A stretch of 64,000 nucleotides of DNA from Perilla frutescens (GCA_026008535.1 BRKX01000003.1:64567001-64631000); one strand, 5' to 3'. Positions 1 to 12,231 are shown, counted from the first letter of the stretch. The notes: a model not told the origin generated them from the letters alone. Numbers and translations are program-made.

Positions 1-611
1 GATCAAAGATGCATGAGTGATAAGGATAAGTGATGCACCCACAATATTTGGTAAATACAAGTTTAACAAGAAATAAAAGTCTCTTTCTAGTGATTTACTT
101 AAAAAATATATATGGAAAGAGACGAAGAGAGGAGGGGAGGAAGACGATAGACAATTAGTTTACTCATTCATTGATCTTTCCCATTACACCATGCACAATA
201 TATTGAAAGATTCTAAGGGCACCATACCGTACTTCTCAAATTTAAGTTAAAAAAAAAAAATTATTTGCAACATGTTTTTGTAAAGGGTGGTCACCAGGAA
301 GGTGGTCCCTCTTTTTTTCTTTTATTTTTTTATCTTTTCTTTTTTCATTGACACCCTTTTTTTTCAACTTTTAATTTCTTTTTTTTTTTTGCTTTTTTTA
401 CAATTATATAATTATTTATTTTATTTGATGTCTCATGCAATGCACTCGCAATGCTAATTTGTGGGTTCGTGCACTGCGATTTCTAATTAATTTTTTAAAA
501 ATAAATATACATTCTAAAATGGAATTAGTGAATCCTAAAATTAAATTAAATTAATTTAACTTTTTTATTCATCGTCTCGCACAGTGCACTTGTCTGACAC
601 TAACGTGTGGA
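1..611. other. AT-rich intergenic sequence
   Basis: No open frame of useful length and no splice-supported exon is visible. The stretch has long T and A runs (about 310-400) and no terminal repeats that I could pair with confidence. Confidence 0.5.
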
Positions 612-621
612 CTCATCGGCC

Positions 622-1835
622 TAGGGATGTCAATCGGGCCAACCCGTTTCGGTTTCGGGCCAATTCGGTTCGGGCTGAATCTGTTAAAATTTTTTTCGGG
701 CCAAAAATTCTTGGCCCTAACCCTAACCATTCGGTTTTCGGGCTAGCCCGTCGGGCCAACATGCTAACGAATTTTTTTCACATGTATAAATTATATTTTG
801 ATAATTCTAAAAAATAGTCACCATCTCTTACTCTTGAAATAAATAAATACACGAAAAATAACATAAAATGAAAAAAAATACGGAGAATATAAAATTTCAT
901 TAACATCATAGTGCATCAAATAAAGAAATCAACGGTATATGAAATGATAAATTACAATAATTTTCAATCATAATTTGTTCTTTCAAAAATAATAATTTCA
1001 AACTAAATCATAAATCTAATTATAGTTCAATCTCCGAACTAATTAGAAATACAATCTTCTTCTATTTCAACAATAATATTTGAAGATTTTTCAACTTCAT
1101 GTTCACATTTCATTTTTAAAGTCTTCATTATTTATTTCATTTATTTTTGTATTCTTTCTCATACAATAAACAAATGATAACATTAGAACGTAGATAAAAT
1201 TAAATTATTGAATACATGATAAATAATATAATTTTAATATTTTAAAATATCAATACTATATAATAATAGATGGATAACGAGTCTATATAATAATAGATGG
1301 ATAATGAGTGAAAGATAATTTTCTTAACAAAAATAAAATAAAATAATAAAAAAAATTAAAGTGAAAGGTTTTGACATTCAAAAAGCAACAAACGAATAAA
1401 CAACATGTTTTATACATCATACTAAGCACTTATAAGTTATAACATTGATAAATGCAATAATGTATGTCATAAATGAAAATATAACATTTAATGAAAAATT
1501 GCATCATTGAATAAAACTCATTTACTATTAGTTGTAACTTTAAAAATTCATAACTTTTAGCATACTTGGAATCTATAAATGCATAATATATGGATGGAAA
1601 GATAATTGAGTTATTTTTCCAATGCTTCCGACCGTTCAAGAATCGGAGTTTTCTAGAAAAAGTTATGACGAAAACAACGAAGGCTGTCAGGCCAGCCCGT
1701 TTGGCCCGCCAGCCCGACCGGTTTGGCCCGTTCGGTTAATTTTTTTTTCGGGCCGGAATTTTTCGGCCCTAACCCTATATTTTTCTCGGTCTATTCGGGT
1801 CAACCCATCGATTTCGGGCTAAATTGACATCCCTA
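622..1835. mobile_element. Non-autonomous hAT element (hAT-C)
   Basis: The element has perfect 13-bp terminal inverted repeats, TAGGGATGTCAAT at 622-634 and its complement at 1823-1835. CTCATCG occurs on both sides (612-618 and 1836-1842) as a probable 7-8 bp TSD, offset by three bases on the left. Inside each end are GC-rich motifs built on CGGGCC and AACCCG, as in many plant hAT-type elements, and the middle is AT-rich with no transposase frame. The TAGGG start and 8-bp-class TSD are the basis for the hAT call. Confidence 0.8.
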
Positions 1836-1843
1836 CTCATCGC

Positions 1844-2063
1844 TAGTGCACTATACTCAATACAAAATAAAAATTAAAAAATGAAAAAACAAAAAAAATA
1901 GAAAAAATGAAAACAAAAAAAAAATTGGTGCCCAGGGGTGTGGGCGAGTGTAGCCCACGTGCCTGAGAGAAAAACAGGGGTGTGGGGCGGATTTTTGGGG
2001 TGGGTTTGAATCTATTTGACCCATCTAACGGATTATATGGTATTTCACAAGTCTTTTTGTCTT
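1844..2063. other. Low-complexity intergenic sequence
   Basis: An A-rich tract is followed by a GT-rich stretch with GGTGTGGG-type motifs. No gene is seen. Confidence 0.4.
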
Positions 2064-2974
2064 TTGTAAATAATTTTTGGGGACATATGTTACTCCTCAA
2101 GTGGATGTTAATTATGTTAGTCTCTTTTTTTATGTATCTCGCTATGTTAATTAGGGGTGCACACGGGTTGCGTTGGTCAGGTTGAAGGTATTTAAATAGG
2201 TCAACCTATAAATTACAGTTTAAAGAAACTTTAGGCCATTAATCTTTTTTCATTGCACAACCCAACCCTACTACTCACAAGAATATAAGGGTTGAGTTGG
2301 GTTGGATTCATCGAGTTGAAAGTGAACAATTAGCTCAAATATAAACTCATTAATTTATTGTAAACTATAGTGAGGGTTGTCGATATCGACCCGTGGCAAA
2401 AAAAAGGGGGGGGGATGGGGCTAAATTACCCCACGTGGAGAAAAAAGTGAAAATGTGCTCATATATATTTAGAGTTTTTGAGTGTTTGAGAATTCAGATA
2501 GTGGAATAAATGCATATCGATCGGTCGGAACAAGATCATAAATATGAAATTATATATACTTATATACATTTTAATATATATATACACATATAGGGAATGG
2601 ATAAATTGTAAATCATTCCCTAGTGTGTAAAGTGTAAATCAATCTCCTACCATCAATTTATAAAAATACACGGCTGAAATCAAATCCCAAATTTGATGGC
2701 TTTTATGCAATTTTCACCACTTATTTTGTGGTTGGGGGTTACTTCCGTCTTTTTTTATAAAAGCTGATGTCATGTTGATTCAACATTTTAAAAACTTTCT
2801 AGAGAACTTTAAACGGTCATAATTTATTCATTTTTTATCGAATTAACGTAAATAATATATCAAATTAAAGGTTTTTTAATCATCTTTCATTCAAGATCAG
2901 TGAAGCATATATTCATTTGATGAAATATGGACGAAAAATACAAAATAGTCATTTTTCATGTATATTCAAGCTCA

Positions 2975-3250
2975 AAATACTTCGTCAGCATATAACAATT
3001 GTTTCGTTAGCATATGACAAATATTTCGTTAGCATCAGTTATATTGTTGTAAATGTTTATCCAATCAGAATTAGGTATGTTTCGTTAGCATATGGCAAGT
3101 ATTTCGTTAGCAACAATTATGTTGTTATGAGGGTTTATTGCATTCCACTTAGAATATGTTTCATTAGTATAAATTATATTGCTATAACAGTTTATTTCAT
3201 CCCAATTATGATTTACTTTATTAACATATGATAAATGATTCATTAATTTT
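2975..3250 (+). repeat. Short direct repeats of TTCGTTAGCATATGACAA type
   Basis: Five or more degenerate copies of a TTCGTTAGCATA(T)GACAA unit lie in the left arm of the MULE-like element. Matching copies occur in inverted orientation at about 26060-26350 and near 13925-13970. They explain the spurious 104-residue open frame here. Confidence 0.6.
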
Positions 3251-3917
3251 AATTATATGGACAACGAACACTACATTAATGTATTAAAATATTTTTTGGA
3301 TCCTCTCATACAATTATGATCGATTCGATTATTTTTTCTGATTCATCTTTGCGTATATCATCATTTTTTATTGTTTCATCTTTGGTAGATTTGTCTTTGG
3401 TAGATTTGATGGATTCAACATGTACTTTTTATTCAATTTGGAAGTCCTTTGAAATTTTTTAGCTATATATTTTTGTCACATCTATTAGTCAATATATTCT
3501 TTTTTTGGAGATGATGTTTTTGTTAATGGTTTATATTTTCCAAATTTGACGTTGATTAGTTGTTGGTTGAAGAATATATGTTTTTGATATTTTTGTTCAC
3601 TTAGGGGGGTGTATTCAATTCAGATTTCATTGGATTTTAAAGGACTTTTAAAATCTGAGTGTATTCAATCTAAACTTTTAAAAGTCCTTTAAAATCCTGG
3701 TGTATTCAATCCAGACTTTTAAAAGTTTTTTAAAATTTGGGTGTATTCAAAAATCGATGGACTTTAAAAAGTCATGGATTTTATTAGATTTCACCTCAGA
3801 ATCACGTTAAAAATACAAAGGATGAAATCCGACCTCTGGACACGAGATTTTCATGGATTTGAAAAATCCGGCGCACGATGCAATGCAGCAGCCACTAAGT
3901 AGTTGAACTCTGGCACC

Positions 3918-4032
3918 CCAGCGCGCGTCCAACCCCAGCGGCCGCTGGAGTAGCCGACGATGGAACTCCAGCGGCCGCTGGGTGCCAGCGGTCGCTGGGA
4001 GGAAGGCATCTTGTTTCCAGCGACCGCTGAGC
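3918..4032. repeat. Cluster of GC-rich 14-bp palindromes, left subterminal
   Basis: CCAGCGGCCGCTGG occurs at 3935-3948 and 3968-3981, CCAGCGGTCGCTGG at 3985-3998, and CCAGCGACCGCTGA at 4018-4031. The cluster lies about 315-430 bp inside the left end of the Harbinger element, upstream of the helper gene. Similar clusters lie at 11830-11960 and 13640-13706. Confidence 0.85.
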
Positions 4033-5764
4033 TTAGTCGGTCCGATCAAGTTTAAATAGCCCTAGGAAGCAATTTTTTTTCATTCGTCCACAAATTCTTT
4101 TTCAACTTGCTCTGAGGTGATCAACTCAACCCCGGTATATTCTTCTCACAGAGGTACTTTCTACACTGCTATTTTTTTTTACACGTGTGCTCATTATTGA
4201 TTGGATTTGGCTTTTTTTTTTAGTTTATTGCATGAAGAAACAAAATTTTGTACGTTTTGCTTGAATTACTGTTTGTCGTTGTTTTACTACACTTTTACGA
4301 ATTATTAATGGGATTTGGGTTTATTTTTTAGTTTGTTAATTGAAGCACTAAAAACAAATATATAGGTTTTTTTTATATTATGACGATTAATTATTTATAC
4401 ACAATAATATATTAGTATTATCATGGGGGACTCACAACAAGATTCGAAAAGGAATGCATCCTATGAACCACGGACTAAGGAACAGGCTGACGTTCTATTA
4501 GAACTTATGGTTGATATTGCGCGTCGGGGATGGCGTGATAATAGTGGTATCTTTAGCAAAACCACTGTGGAAGAAAGAATACTTCATGTGCTTAATGAAA
4601 AACTTCGGTATAATAAGACCTATAGCAATTACCAAAGCCGACTGAAATGGTTTAAAAATCATTGGACTTCTTATTCAAACCTTTTGAGGCTTAGCTCTGA
4701 TTTTGGATATAACCCACGAAAAAGTTCACGGATTCAGATAAAGTATGGGATGCGTACTTAGAGGTAAGTATCATATTGCCATCATATTATTGATTATTTT
4801 TATTTAACTAATATAGTGAATTAATAAATTTGTTATTCATTTGATTCTAGGCACACTCGAAAGACGCAAACTTGCGCTATGGGAATGTCCTGATTATAAG
4901 GACTTGTTAATTACTGTGGAAAATGGTGTTGCCGTAGGAAAAAACTTAATTGGGTTGGGTAGTGCTACTGATGCAAATACATTAGGAGATGATAAAAACA
5001 GAGATGCGCGCATAGAAGATTTGACTTTTGATGCTGAAAATGAGGTGTTTGTCACACTATCCCAAGACGAGCTACCATCATCTGGTTCCACACCACCTTA
5101 TGGGCTGCCTGAAGTGCCTGAGGACTCCACTCAAGAAGAAATCAACCCAAAAGAAGTAGAACTCAGTATGAAGCAACTTCTGGCTCTACTGAAAATACCA
5201 TGGAAGAGATTAAAAAACTATCCAACACTTGTGAGGGAGTTCATAATCTTTTACTGAAAAGTAGGGTTGTAAACGAGTTGAGTATCACTGAGCTCGAGCT
5301 CGGCTCGTTTAACTGCTCGTGAGCTCGAGCTTGAGTTCGACTCGAGCTTTATACTCGAGCTCGAGCTCGGCTCGAGAAGAAAAATTTGTACTCGAGCTCG
5401 GCTCGTTTAACTGTTATTTGAGCCTAACTCGAGCTCGAGCTCGTTACTCGACTCGAGTTTGAGCTCGAACACTCGACTCGAGCTCGAGCTCGATTACTCG
5501 ACTCGAGTCCGACTCGAAATTAAGGTCGAGTTGGCTCGTTAATGATATATTTGAGTCCAACTCAAGCTCGACTAGTTTATGTTATATTCGAGTCCGACTC
5601 GAAATTAAGCTCGACTCGTTTTCTGGAACTAAAAAAAATCGACAATAATAACCCCGCATATTAACAAAATTCCTAAAATATTTCAAACAAAGTTCAATAT
5701 ACGTGACAAAGTCGAATATGATTATATTAGAAAAAATTATAATTTTGGTTTATTTCAAACAAAG

Positions 5765-6196
5765 TTCAACATACGTCATATATTTTTTTTTGTTAGTATT
5801 AGTCATTATTTTGATTATATTAGACAAAATTATCATTTTGGTTTATTTATTTTTCTAACTTGATTGATTGAGGAATATTAATTTGTCAATATTAGTCTTG
5901 ATTTTGTTATTTCTTTTTTTTTCATTATTATTTAAGATATAATTTGAAATCTAGTTAAGATGGATTATATATATAATGTTAGTGTTAATATTATCTCGAA
6001 TACAGGATAGAATAATACTACTACGCTAAATTGCTAATTACTAATTAGTAATTACTATGTATATATGATATAGGATGTATGATATATTCAATAATTTTGA
6101 CTTTTGTTTATAAAAGTGTTATTATTGCTCCTTAATTTGAAATTTTGACTTTGAAAATATTAATTGAGAGATGACAATTATTGATTTCAATTAATA
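5765..6196. repeat. Tandem repeat unit R1 (about 420 bp)
   Basis: This is a copy of the same unit as 8067-8473 and 8474-8892. It begins near TTGTTAGTATTAGTCATTAT and ends with ATTGATTTCAATTAATA. The next unit of the array is displaced 1.87 kb to the right by the Helitron. Confidence 0.75.
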
Positions 6197-6589
6197 CTAG
6201 TATTTCTCCTGTGCGATGCACAAATAATTATTATTTTTTTTAGATCTGTACGATTATAATTATTTTTGAATTCTATATGTTGTGTTCAATTTTAAAAAAA
6301 TTAATGAAACAATATTCACACAAGTTAATTAATTATATAAGAAGATTAATTTTATTTAATTACGACAAACAAAAAGAAAATTAAATTTTAGGAACTAATT
6401 GAAAATCCATGTTAGAAAGATTGAATTGAAATATTTCAAATGACACGACTTTTTAAATAACAATGTATAATTGTCTATTTGTCCATGATTAAGGAACATT
6501 TGATTTCTTTGAATTTATGATAGGTATAAAAAAATATAATTATTTAATTATTTTAAATGATGAAATTGAAATAGAAAAATAATAAATTA

Positions 6590-6634
<45 letters not shown>
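6590..6634. repeat. ATT microsatellite
   Basis: About 15 uninterrupted TTA/ATT units lie inside the Helitron. Confidence 0.9.
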
Positions 6635-6635
<1 letters not shown>

Positions 6636-6796
6636 GTGCAACACAAACGAAATCTATTTTTTAGGCAACCTATGCATAAAAAAAATAAAATTAAAAATGT
6701 TACAAATCTCGAATTTCCAAGTAAAAAAATAATAAATAAGATTGCAAATATTTGTTAAAATACAACAATTGTAATCTAAACTGTTCTGAAAAATGC

Positions 6797-6856
6797 AGAA
6801 GAAGAAGAAGAAGAAGAAGAAGAAGAAGAAGAAGAAGAAGAAGAAGAAGAAGAAGA
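6797..6856. repeat. GAA microsatellite
   Basis: About 20 GAA units lie inside the Helitron. They account for the poly-Phe and poly-Leu frames on the minus strand, which are not genes. Confidence 0.9.
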
Positions 6857-7448
6857 CGAACAAGAAGAAAATTTATAATAATAAATGTCACTATTGTTGT
6901 CTATTAACTCAAAACTATTGTCTATTGTACACAAATTATTGTCTAAAATGTAATTGTTAAATCATGTGATAGACAACGATTTATACCAGAACCATTATAT
7001 ATCACATGATTTTTCATTAATATATGTATAGATAAATTTCAACAATTTTAATATAAAACAAAAACTTAGATTTTGAGAAGAAATGTGTGAGTGACCATCT
7101 TTATTCCATATGCAATATATTCATCCTTCATCCCTATTAAGGATGGTGTGAATCACCAATTCATTCATTTCTACTACTCTACCTCCTCAACATATGCACA
7201 CTTGATGGAGAGTTTTAACGCAATAATGAGAATTTTGAATCATGATAAATGACTAATTTGAAGAATATTATAAGGAATAATTTGAAGTGTTTTCGGAAAA
7301 ACTTTATTTATAAATGCAGGACAACTATGATTCGGAAGGTCATAATTTTCATGAGTATTAATGTAATCAGTTGGAGTGAATATATTTTTTAATATTTTTA
7401 ATATGAAAGTGATAGATAAAAAAATATACATAAATAAGTCTAGAAAAT

Positions 7449-7543
7449 GAATACATAAAGATACGACCAATTACAATATTAAATAGTTAGAATTTAGAAT
7501 ACATAAAGATACGACCAATTACAATATTAAATAGTTAGAATTC
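7449..7543. repeat. 48-bp tandem duplication in the Helitron
   Basis: A unit starting GAATACATAAAGATACGACC at 7449 is repeated almost exactly at 7497. A diverged partial copy may lie near 7617-7660. Confidence 0.85.
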
Positions 7544-7894
7544 ATGTTAATTAAAATAAATGGTGGACTTAATTGTACCTACAGGTTAAAAATAGATTAA
7601 AGAGATAAATAAAAGAGTTACAATATTAAATAAATAAAAATTAATGTTAACTATCATAGTAAATGGTGTGTTTGATTACGTACCTATAAAATATTAAGTA
7701 ACAAAAAAATATTACAGAGAGGTAGAAATAATAAAAAATCCAAATAGGGGGGAAATTTGGAAAGAGTATATAAAAAAAAAAAAAAAAAGGGAAAGGTCCA
7801 GAAAAAGAAAAAAGAAAAAAGCAAAAAAATAAAAAAAAAATCCAAAAAATAAACCATAAAGAAATAAAAAAAAGATGGAAACAATAAAATGGGG

Positions 7895-7968
7895 CACAAT
7901 GGGATACGATCCCTAGCCCTTCATGACAATCTCACGACAATAAAGCCGCTACACCAAATTCCAGTTTA
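7895..7968 (-). other. tRNA-like stretch (possible Pol III promoter remnant)
   Basis: On the minus strand TGGTGTAGCGGC resembles a tRNA A box. About 35 nt further on, GGGATCGTATCCC resembles the B box (consensus GGTTCGANTCC). I could not fold a full cloverleaf, so this may be a decayed tRNA pseudogene or SINE fragment carried by the Helitron. Confidence 0.3.
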
Positions 7969-8066
7969 GAAAATGTTTGCCAGAAATAATTTTTTAAATA
8001 AAGTTTTTGCTGACTTTTTTTAATGATAAATTTACCTTTGCAATTTTGCTTTAATATATGTATAGA

Positions 8067-9010
8067 TTTCAGGTAAAATATATTTTTTGTTAGTATTAGT
8101 CATTATTTTTAATATTAGATAAAATTATCATTTTGATTTATTTTATTTTTATTACTTAATCGATTGAGGAATATTTAATTTGTCAATATTAGTCTTGATT
8201 TTTTTTATTTCTTTTTTTCATTATTACTTAAGATATAATAAGTTAAAATCTAATTAAGATAGATTTCATATATAGTGTATTAGTGTTAGAGTAAATATTA
8301 TTTCGAATATAGGATAGAATAATATTACTAATTACTATGTATATATAATATTGATATATGATATATTCAATAATTTTCTCTTTTGTGTGTAAAGTGTTAT
8401 TATTGCTAATTAATTTAAAATTTTGACTTTGAAATATTAGTTAAAAAATAACAATTATTGATTTCAATTAATATTTCAGTTAAGTATAATTTTCTGTTAA
8501 TATTAGTCACTATTTCCATCATATTAGTTAAAAATATAATTTTATTTTATATTTATTTCTTAATGGATTGAAGAAGAATGAAGAATATTAATTTGCCAAT
8601 ATTAGTCTTGATTTTTGTTATTTTTTTTTTATTATTACTTAAGAAGATATAATAATTTAAAATCTAGTTAAGAAAGATTATATTTATATATATATATTTA
8701 GAGTATATATTATCTCGATTCTTAGATATATAAAATAGAGTAATATAAATATATAAATTACTATTTACAATGTATATATGATATATTACTATTGATTTCG
8801 ATAGTATTGTTAGTTGTTACTAACTTATATTGACTTTGATCAACTAATTGGTTTTGTTAATATCAATTAAAAATTATTAATTTTAATTAATATTTCATGT
8901 AAAGTATTATTTTTCATAATATTTGGTTAATATTAATATTTATTTTGATAATATAGTATTAAATAAAACTATTATTTTATTTTATATTTATTATTTAATC
9001 CACCTTGATC
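8067..9010. repeat. Tandem repeat units R2, R3 and partial R4
   Basis: R2 (8067-8473) and R3 (8474-8892) each begin TTTCAG and share blocks such as GTCAATATTAGTCTTGAT and ATGTATATATGATATATT in the same order. A partial fourth unit starts at 8893. R3 is more diverged than R2. Confidence 0.75.
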
Positions 9011-10032
9011 GATGCACACATATCAAATTGTCAATGAATTGAAATATTATTTCATTTCACAGTTTTTATTTAATTAATTGAGAAGTTTTAAATCTAATGC
9101 CAGTAATGTATATTACCATTGATTCCATTTTATTATTAATTGGAAATTTTAACAAAAATAAATTTTACTTTAAAAACATTAGAAAAATAAAATATATATA
9201 TATTTCGAGTTTCAAATCGAATATAGTTCGAAAGTTGTATCATGAACTAACTCAAGTAATTACTCGTGAGAATTACTCACGAGACTGCTCGATTAACTAC
9301 TTGTGAGACAGCTTGATTAACTACTCGCGAGACTGCTCGATTAACTACTCGTGAGACAGCTCGATTAACCACTCGCGAGATAGCTTGATTAACTACTCGT
9401 GAGCTTCACGAGTCGAGTAAGCTCGTGAGCTTCTCGAGCCGAGCACCCCCAAGCTCGAGCTCGGCTCGACAAAAAGCTCGAGCTCGTTTAGCGAGCTCGA
9501 GCTTGACTCGTTTATGAGCCGAGTCACATCTGAGCAAGTTTTTTTCAAGTCGATCTCTGAGTATCTCACGAGTAGCTTGACTCATTTACAACCCTACTGA
9601 AAAGAGATAGCATACTGGAGAAAAGAGAAAAAGAAAGATCCTGTACGACTTGGGATGCAATTAAAGAGATCTCAAATTTGGATGTAGACACTCGGCTCAA
9701 GGCATTTGACTTGCTTGACACCAAGTCCAAAAAAGATGGTTTTTTGAAGATGACTGTTGAGGAATGAGCTAATTGGATAGCTTACAAAATTAGGGAATAT
9801 AGATCATTAGCGTCATATTTTACATACTTTGCTTTTGGTTTATTATTGTTTTCTTGATTGTTTTGTTAGTATTTCTAATGACCATTTATTTGAACTTATG
9901 AATTATGTTTTTTTATTATTATTTTATTTATTTGTTGATTTTTAAGTTGTATTCATTTGAATGTATTTCTTATTTTACATATTTGTAGTATTGTCGTTAA
10001 TCAAGACTCCGTTCATATTTTTTAAATGCAGC

Positions 10033-11537
10033 ATGGAAAATCATGAAATATTGGAAGAAGAAGAAGAAGAAGAAGAAGAAGAAGAAGAAGAAGAAGAAGA
10101 AGAAGAAGAAGAAGAAGAAGAAGAAATTGATGAGGAAGAGGAGATAGAACTTTATGAAAATGTTAGGCTCTTGCTCTTGACAATTAAGGCAGTGATAATC
10201 TTATTAGAAAAAATTGCTATGATGCATCAGCGTATTGAACGTTCTTTGCAGCGACGACCAATTAGTAGAACTGGATATCATTTTGGTAATAATATGATTG
10301 AAGGAGATCCACAAAGTTTTCGACAGCTGTATAGGATGTATCCCGATGCGTTTATGAAGTTACGCTCTATGATTAGAGAGAAAACGCATCTAGAAGATAC
10401 AAGATACATATGTGTTGAAGAAATGGTGGTGACATTCTTGATCATTGTTGGGCATAACGACAGATATTGTAATGTTCGTCAAAGATTTCGTCGTTCCCAT
10501 TTCGCAACTAGTCAAAATTTCAACCAAACCTTAAAGGCATTGAACACCATAACACCGGACATGATGGTTAAGCCATCTACAGGGATCCCTGCTAAAATTC
10601 AGGAAAGCATAAGATTTATGCCTTTCTTTAAGGTATGGATCCTTTATTATGTAACGTATTTAAAATGTTGTAATTTTCTTCTCTCACATATTTACTTTAT
10701 TTTAGGATTGCATCAGGGCTATAAATGGAACTCATATCCCGGAAATGGTACCAGGCCGAGAAGTAAGCAGTTTTCATAACCGTCATGGTATGTAATCGCA
10801 GAATGTTTTAGCAGCTTGCAACTTTGATTTGCAGTTCATATATGTGCTAAATGGATGGGAGGGTTCGGCACATGACTCTAAACTTTTAAATGATGCATTA
10901 TCAAGAAGAAATGGCCTTCATGTGCCTCAAGGTATGTACCATATTTTATAATTGTGTTATTTATTTAAAATAGTGAAAAGCTAACTAATTAAAAAAATAT
11001 TTTAATTGTGTTGTTGTTGGTAAATATTTTTTGGTGGATTGTGGATTTGCTAATAGACGTTAATTTTTAGCTCCATTACGTGGTGTTCGATATCATTTAA
11101 AAGATTTTGGTGGTCAATGTCGTCACCCCAGATATGCAAGTGAATTATTCAATCTTTGTCATGCATCGTTAAGAAATGTCATTGAGAGAATTTTTGGTGT
11201 CTTCAAATCCAGATTCACAATTTTCAAAACCGCATCTCCGTTCCCATTTCAAACACAAGCAGAATTAGTATTGGTTTGTGCTGGTTTACACAATTTTCTC
11301 TGGAAAGAGTGCCGCTCTAATGAATTTTCAGTGGAATATGAAGGAGATCAAGATTTACCACCTCTCGATACGAAAGAAGAAAATTTGGAATGGCTATCTC
11401 AAAGCCAACTATAACAAAGAACGAAAGCTAATACATGGAGAATGAGTATTGCTAATGATATGTGGGAATCGAGGCTCATATATAACGGTGGTGATGGAAA
11501 TGAAGATGATGAGACCGAAGATGGGAATGCTGAGTAA
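10033..11537 (+). pseudogene. PIF/Harbinger DDE transposase, inactivated
   Basis: The reading begins at ATG 10033 (MENHEILEEEE) with a GAA microsatellite coding about 20 glutamates (to about 10123). It continues through a typical Harbinger N-terminal region (NMIEGDPQSFRQLYRMYPDA) and a nuclease core in pieces: NGTHIPE near 10725, GWEGSAHDSKLL near 10860, GKYFLVDCGFAN near 11020, LAPLRGVRYHL near 11080, and RNVIERIFGVFKSRF near 11175. Introns fit at about 10633-10704 and 10932-11012. Damage: the first catalytic Asp of the DGTH motif reads Asn, and in-frame TAA stops follow HNRHGM, CGFANRR and LSQSQL. The second Asp (AHDS) and the Glu (VIER) remain. The likely end is TAA at about 11537 after DGNAE. 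Not functional. Confidence 0.88.
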
Positions 11538-11829
11538 TATTTTTTTTATTGACTGTGATTTAATTAGTATTTTATAAACAATTTGTGCATATTGTGTCCA
11601 ATTTTTATAAAGAATTTGGATAACAATTTTTTTTTATCGTTGTTGTATTTTTCTTTCACAAGTTGTGTATCCAATGAAGCATCGTACTAAACAAGTAAAA
11701 CGAGATAGAAAATCAACATCATCAACGTAGTAGACATAGACATTGTTCAAAAAATATTTGTTCAACAAAATAGAAAACAAATACTAGTAAATTGTTCAAA
11801 GCTGAGAATGAAAAAAAAAAAAAAAAAAC

Positions 11830-11960
11830 AAGGCCAGCGGCTGCATCTCAGCCGCCGCTGGGAAGTACGGCCGAAGCGCACGCCCAGCGCGCGCTGGCTC
11901 CCAACGCCGGCTGGGACCGCTGGGCAGAAACATTCCCAGCGGCCGCTGGGCTCTCTCCTT
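11830..11960. repeat. Internal cluster of GC-rich palindromes
   Basis: CCAGCGCGCGCTGG occurs at 11884-11897 and CCAGCGGCCGCTGG at 11936-11949, with several imperfect relatives such as CAGCCGCCGCTGGG. The cluster lies between the end of the transposase gene and the 3' end of the antisense frame. Confidence 0.8.
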
Positions 11961-12231
11961 CTCCGGCCTCCTCCTTCCTCGAACGAACACACCTACACAA
12001 CACACAATTACCCAGAATCAACCCAATGCAAAAAAACATAAAACATAAACTACAACAAATCCAACGACAATCCAAACAACAACAAACAATCCACATCGAC
12101 TTCTTCATCAACAATCGAACAACAAACCATCAAACAATGCAATAATCCAACATTCAAACAATGCAATCATCAAAGAAATCATAAACAAACAAACAATGAA
12201 ATAATCTAAAGAAATACAAGCAACTAGCCAT

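Larger units (their letters stand above)
6197..8066 (-). mobile_element. Non-autonomous Helitron, inserted between A and T
   Basis: Read on the minus strand it begins TCTATACATATATTAAAGC (at 8066) and ends with a short hairpin (GTGCATCGCAC, about 6212-6222) about 10 nt before CTAG (6200-6197). The flanking bases are A (6196) and T (8067). TC start, CTAG end, a 3' hairpin and A/T insertion without duplication are the Helitron signature. Independent support comes from the host: it splits a tandem array exactly between AATTAATA and TTTCAG, which are contiguous at the R2/R3 junction. It has no Rep/helicase frame, so it is non-autonomous. Confidence 0.85.
5262..9596. mobile_element. Non-autonomous hAT element (hAT-B) inside the helper gene
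   Basis: The left end TAGGGTTGTAAACGAG (5262) and the complement of the right end match in 15 of 16 bases. A perfect 8-bp TSD, CTGAAAAG, flanks the element at 5254-5261 and 9597-9604. Dense GAGCTCGAGCTCGGCTCG-type repeats fill about 5280-5620 and 9230-9590. The interior is AT-rich, holds a tandem repeat array and a Helitron, and has no transposase frame. Confidence 0.93.
4423..9774 (+). pseudogene. Myb/SANT-like Harbinger helper protein, split and frameshifted
   Basis: The first coding block starts at ATG 4423 with MGDSQQDSKRN and has the spaced tryptophans of the plant Myb/SANT-like domain (RRGWRDN, LKWFKNHWTSY). Such proteins accompany PIF/Harbinger transposases and aid DNA binding and nuclear entry. 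A donor GTAAGT follows GAG near 4760 and an acceptor TTCTAG precedes 4851. Breaks: a base missing in the A run near 4720, another frameshift near 5150-5160, and an in-frame TGA at about 9765 just before the sequence ANWIAYKIREY. A hAT element (5262-9596) interrupts the second exon, and without it the frame reads from LLLK into RDSILEKREK across the TSD. The C-terminal part (DLLDTKSKKDGFLKMTVEE) is typical of the family. Non-functional as it stands. Confidence 0.85.

Noticed and set aside
714..735. GGCCCTAACCCTAACC, resembling plant telomere repeats.
   Set aside because: Only two units, and it belongs to the GGGCC/AACCC subterminal words of hAT-C, which recur at its other end.
2917..3231. 104-codon open frame.
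   Set aside because: It is made of the repeated TTCGTTAGCATA motif of the MULE-like arm, with no gene features.
6654..6891. Poly-Phe and poly-Leu reading frames.
   Set aside because: They are translations of a GAA microsatellite in the Helitron.
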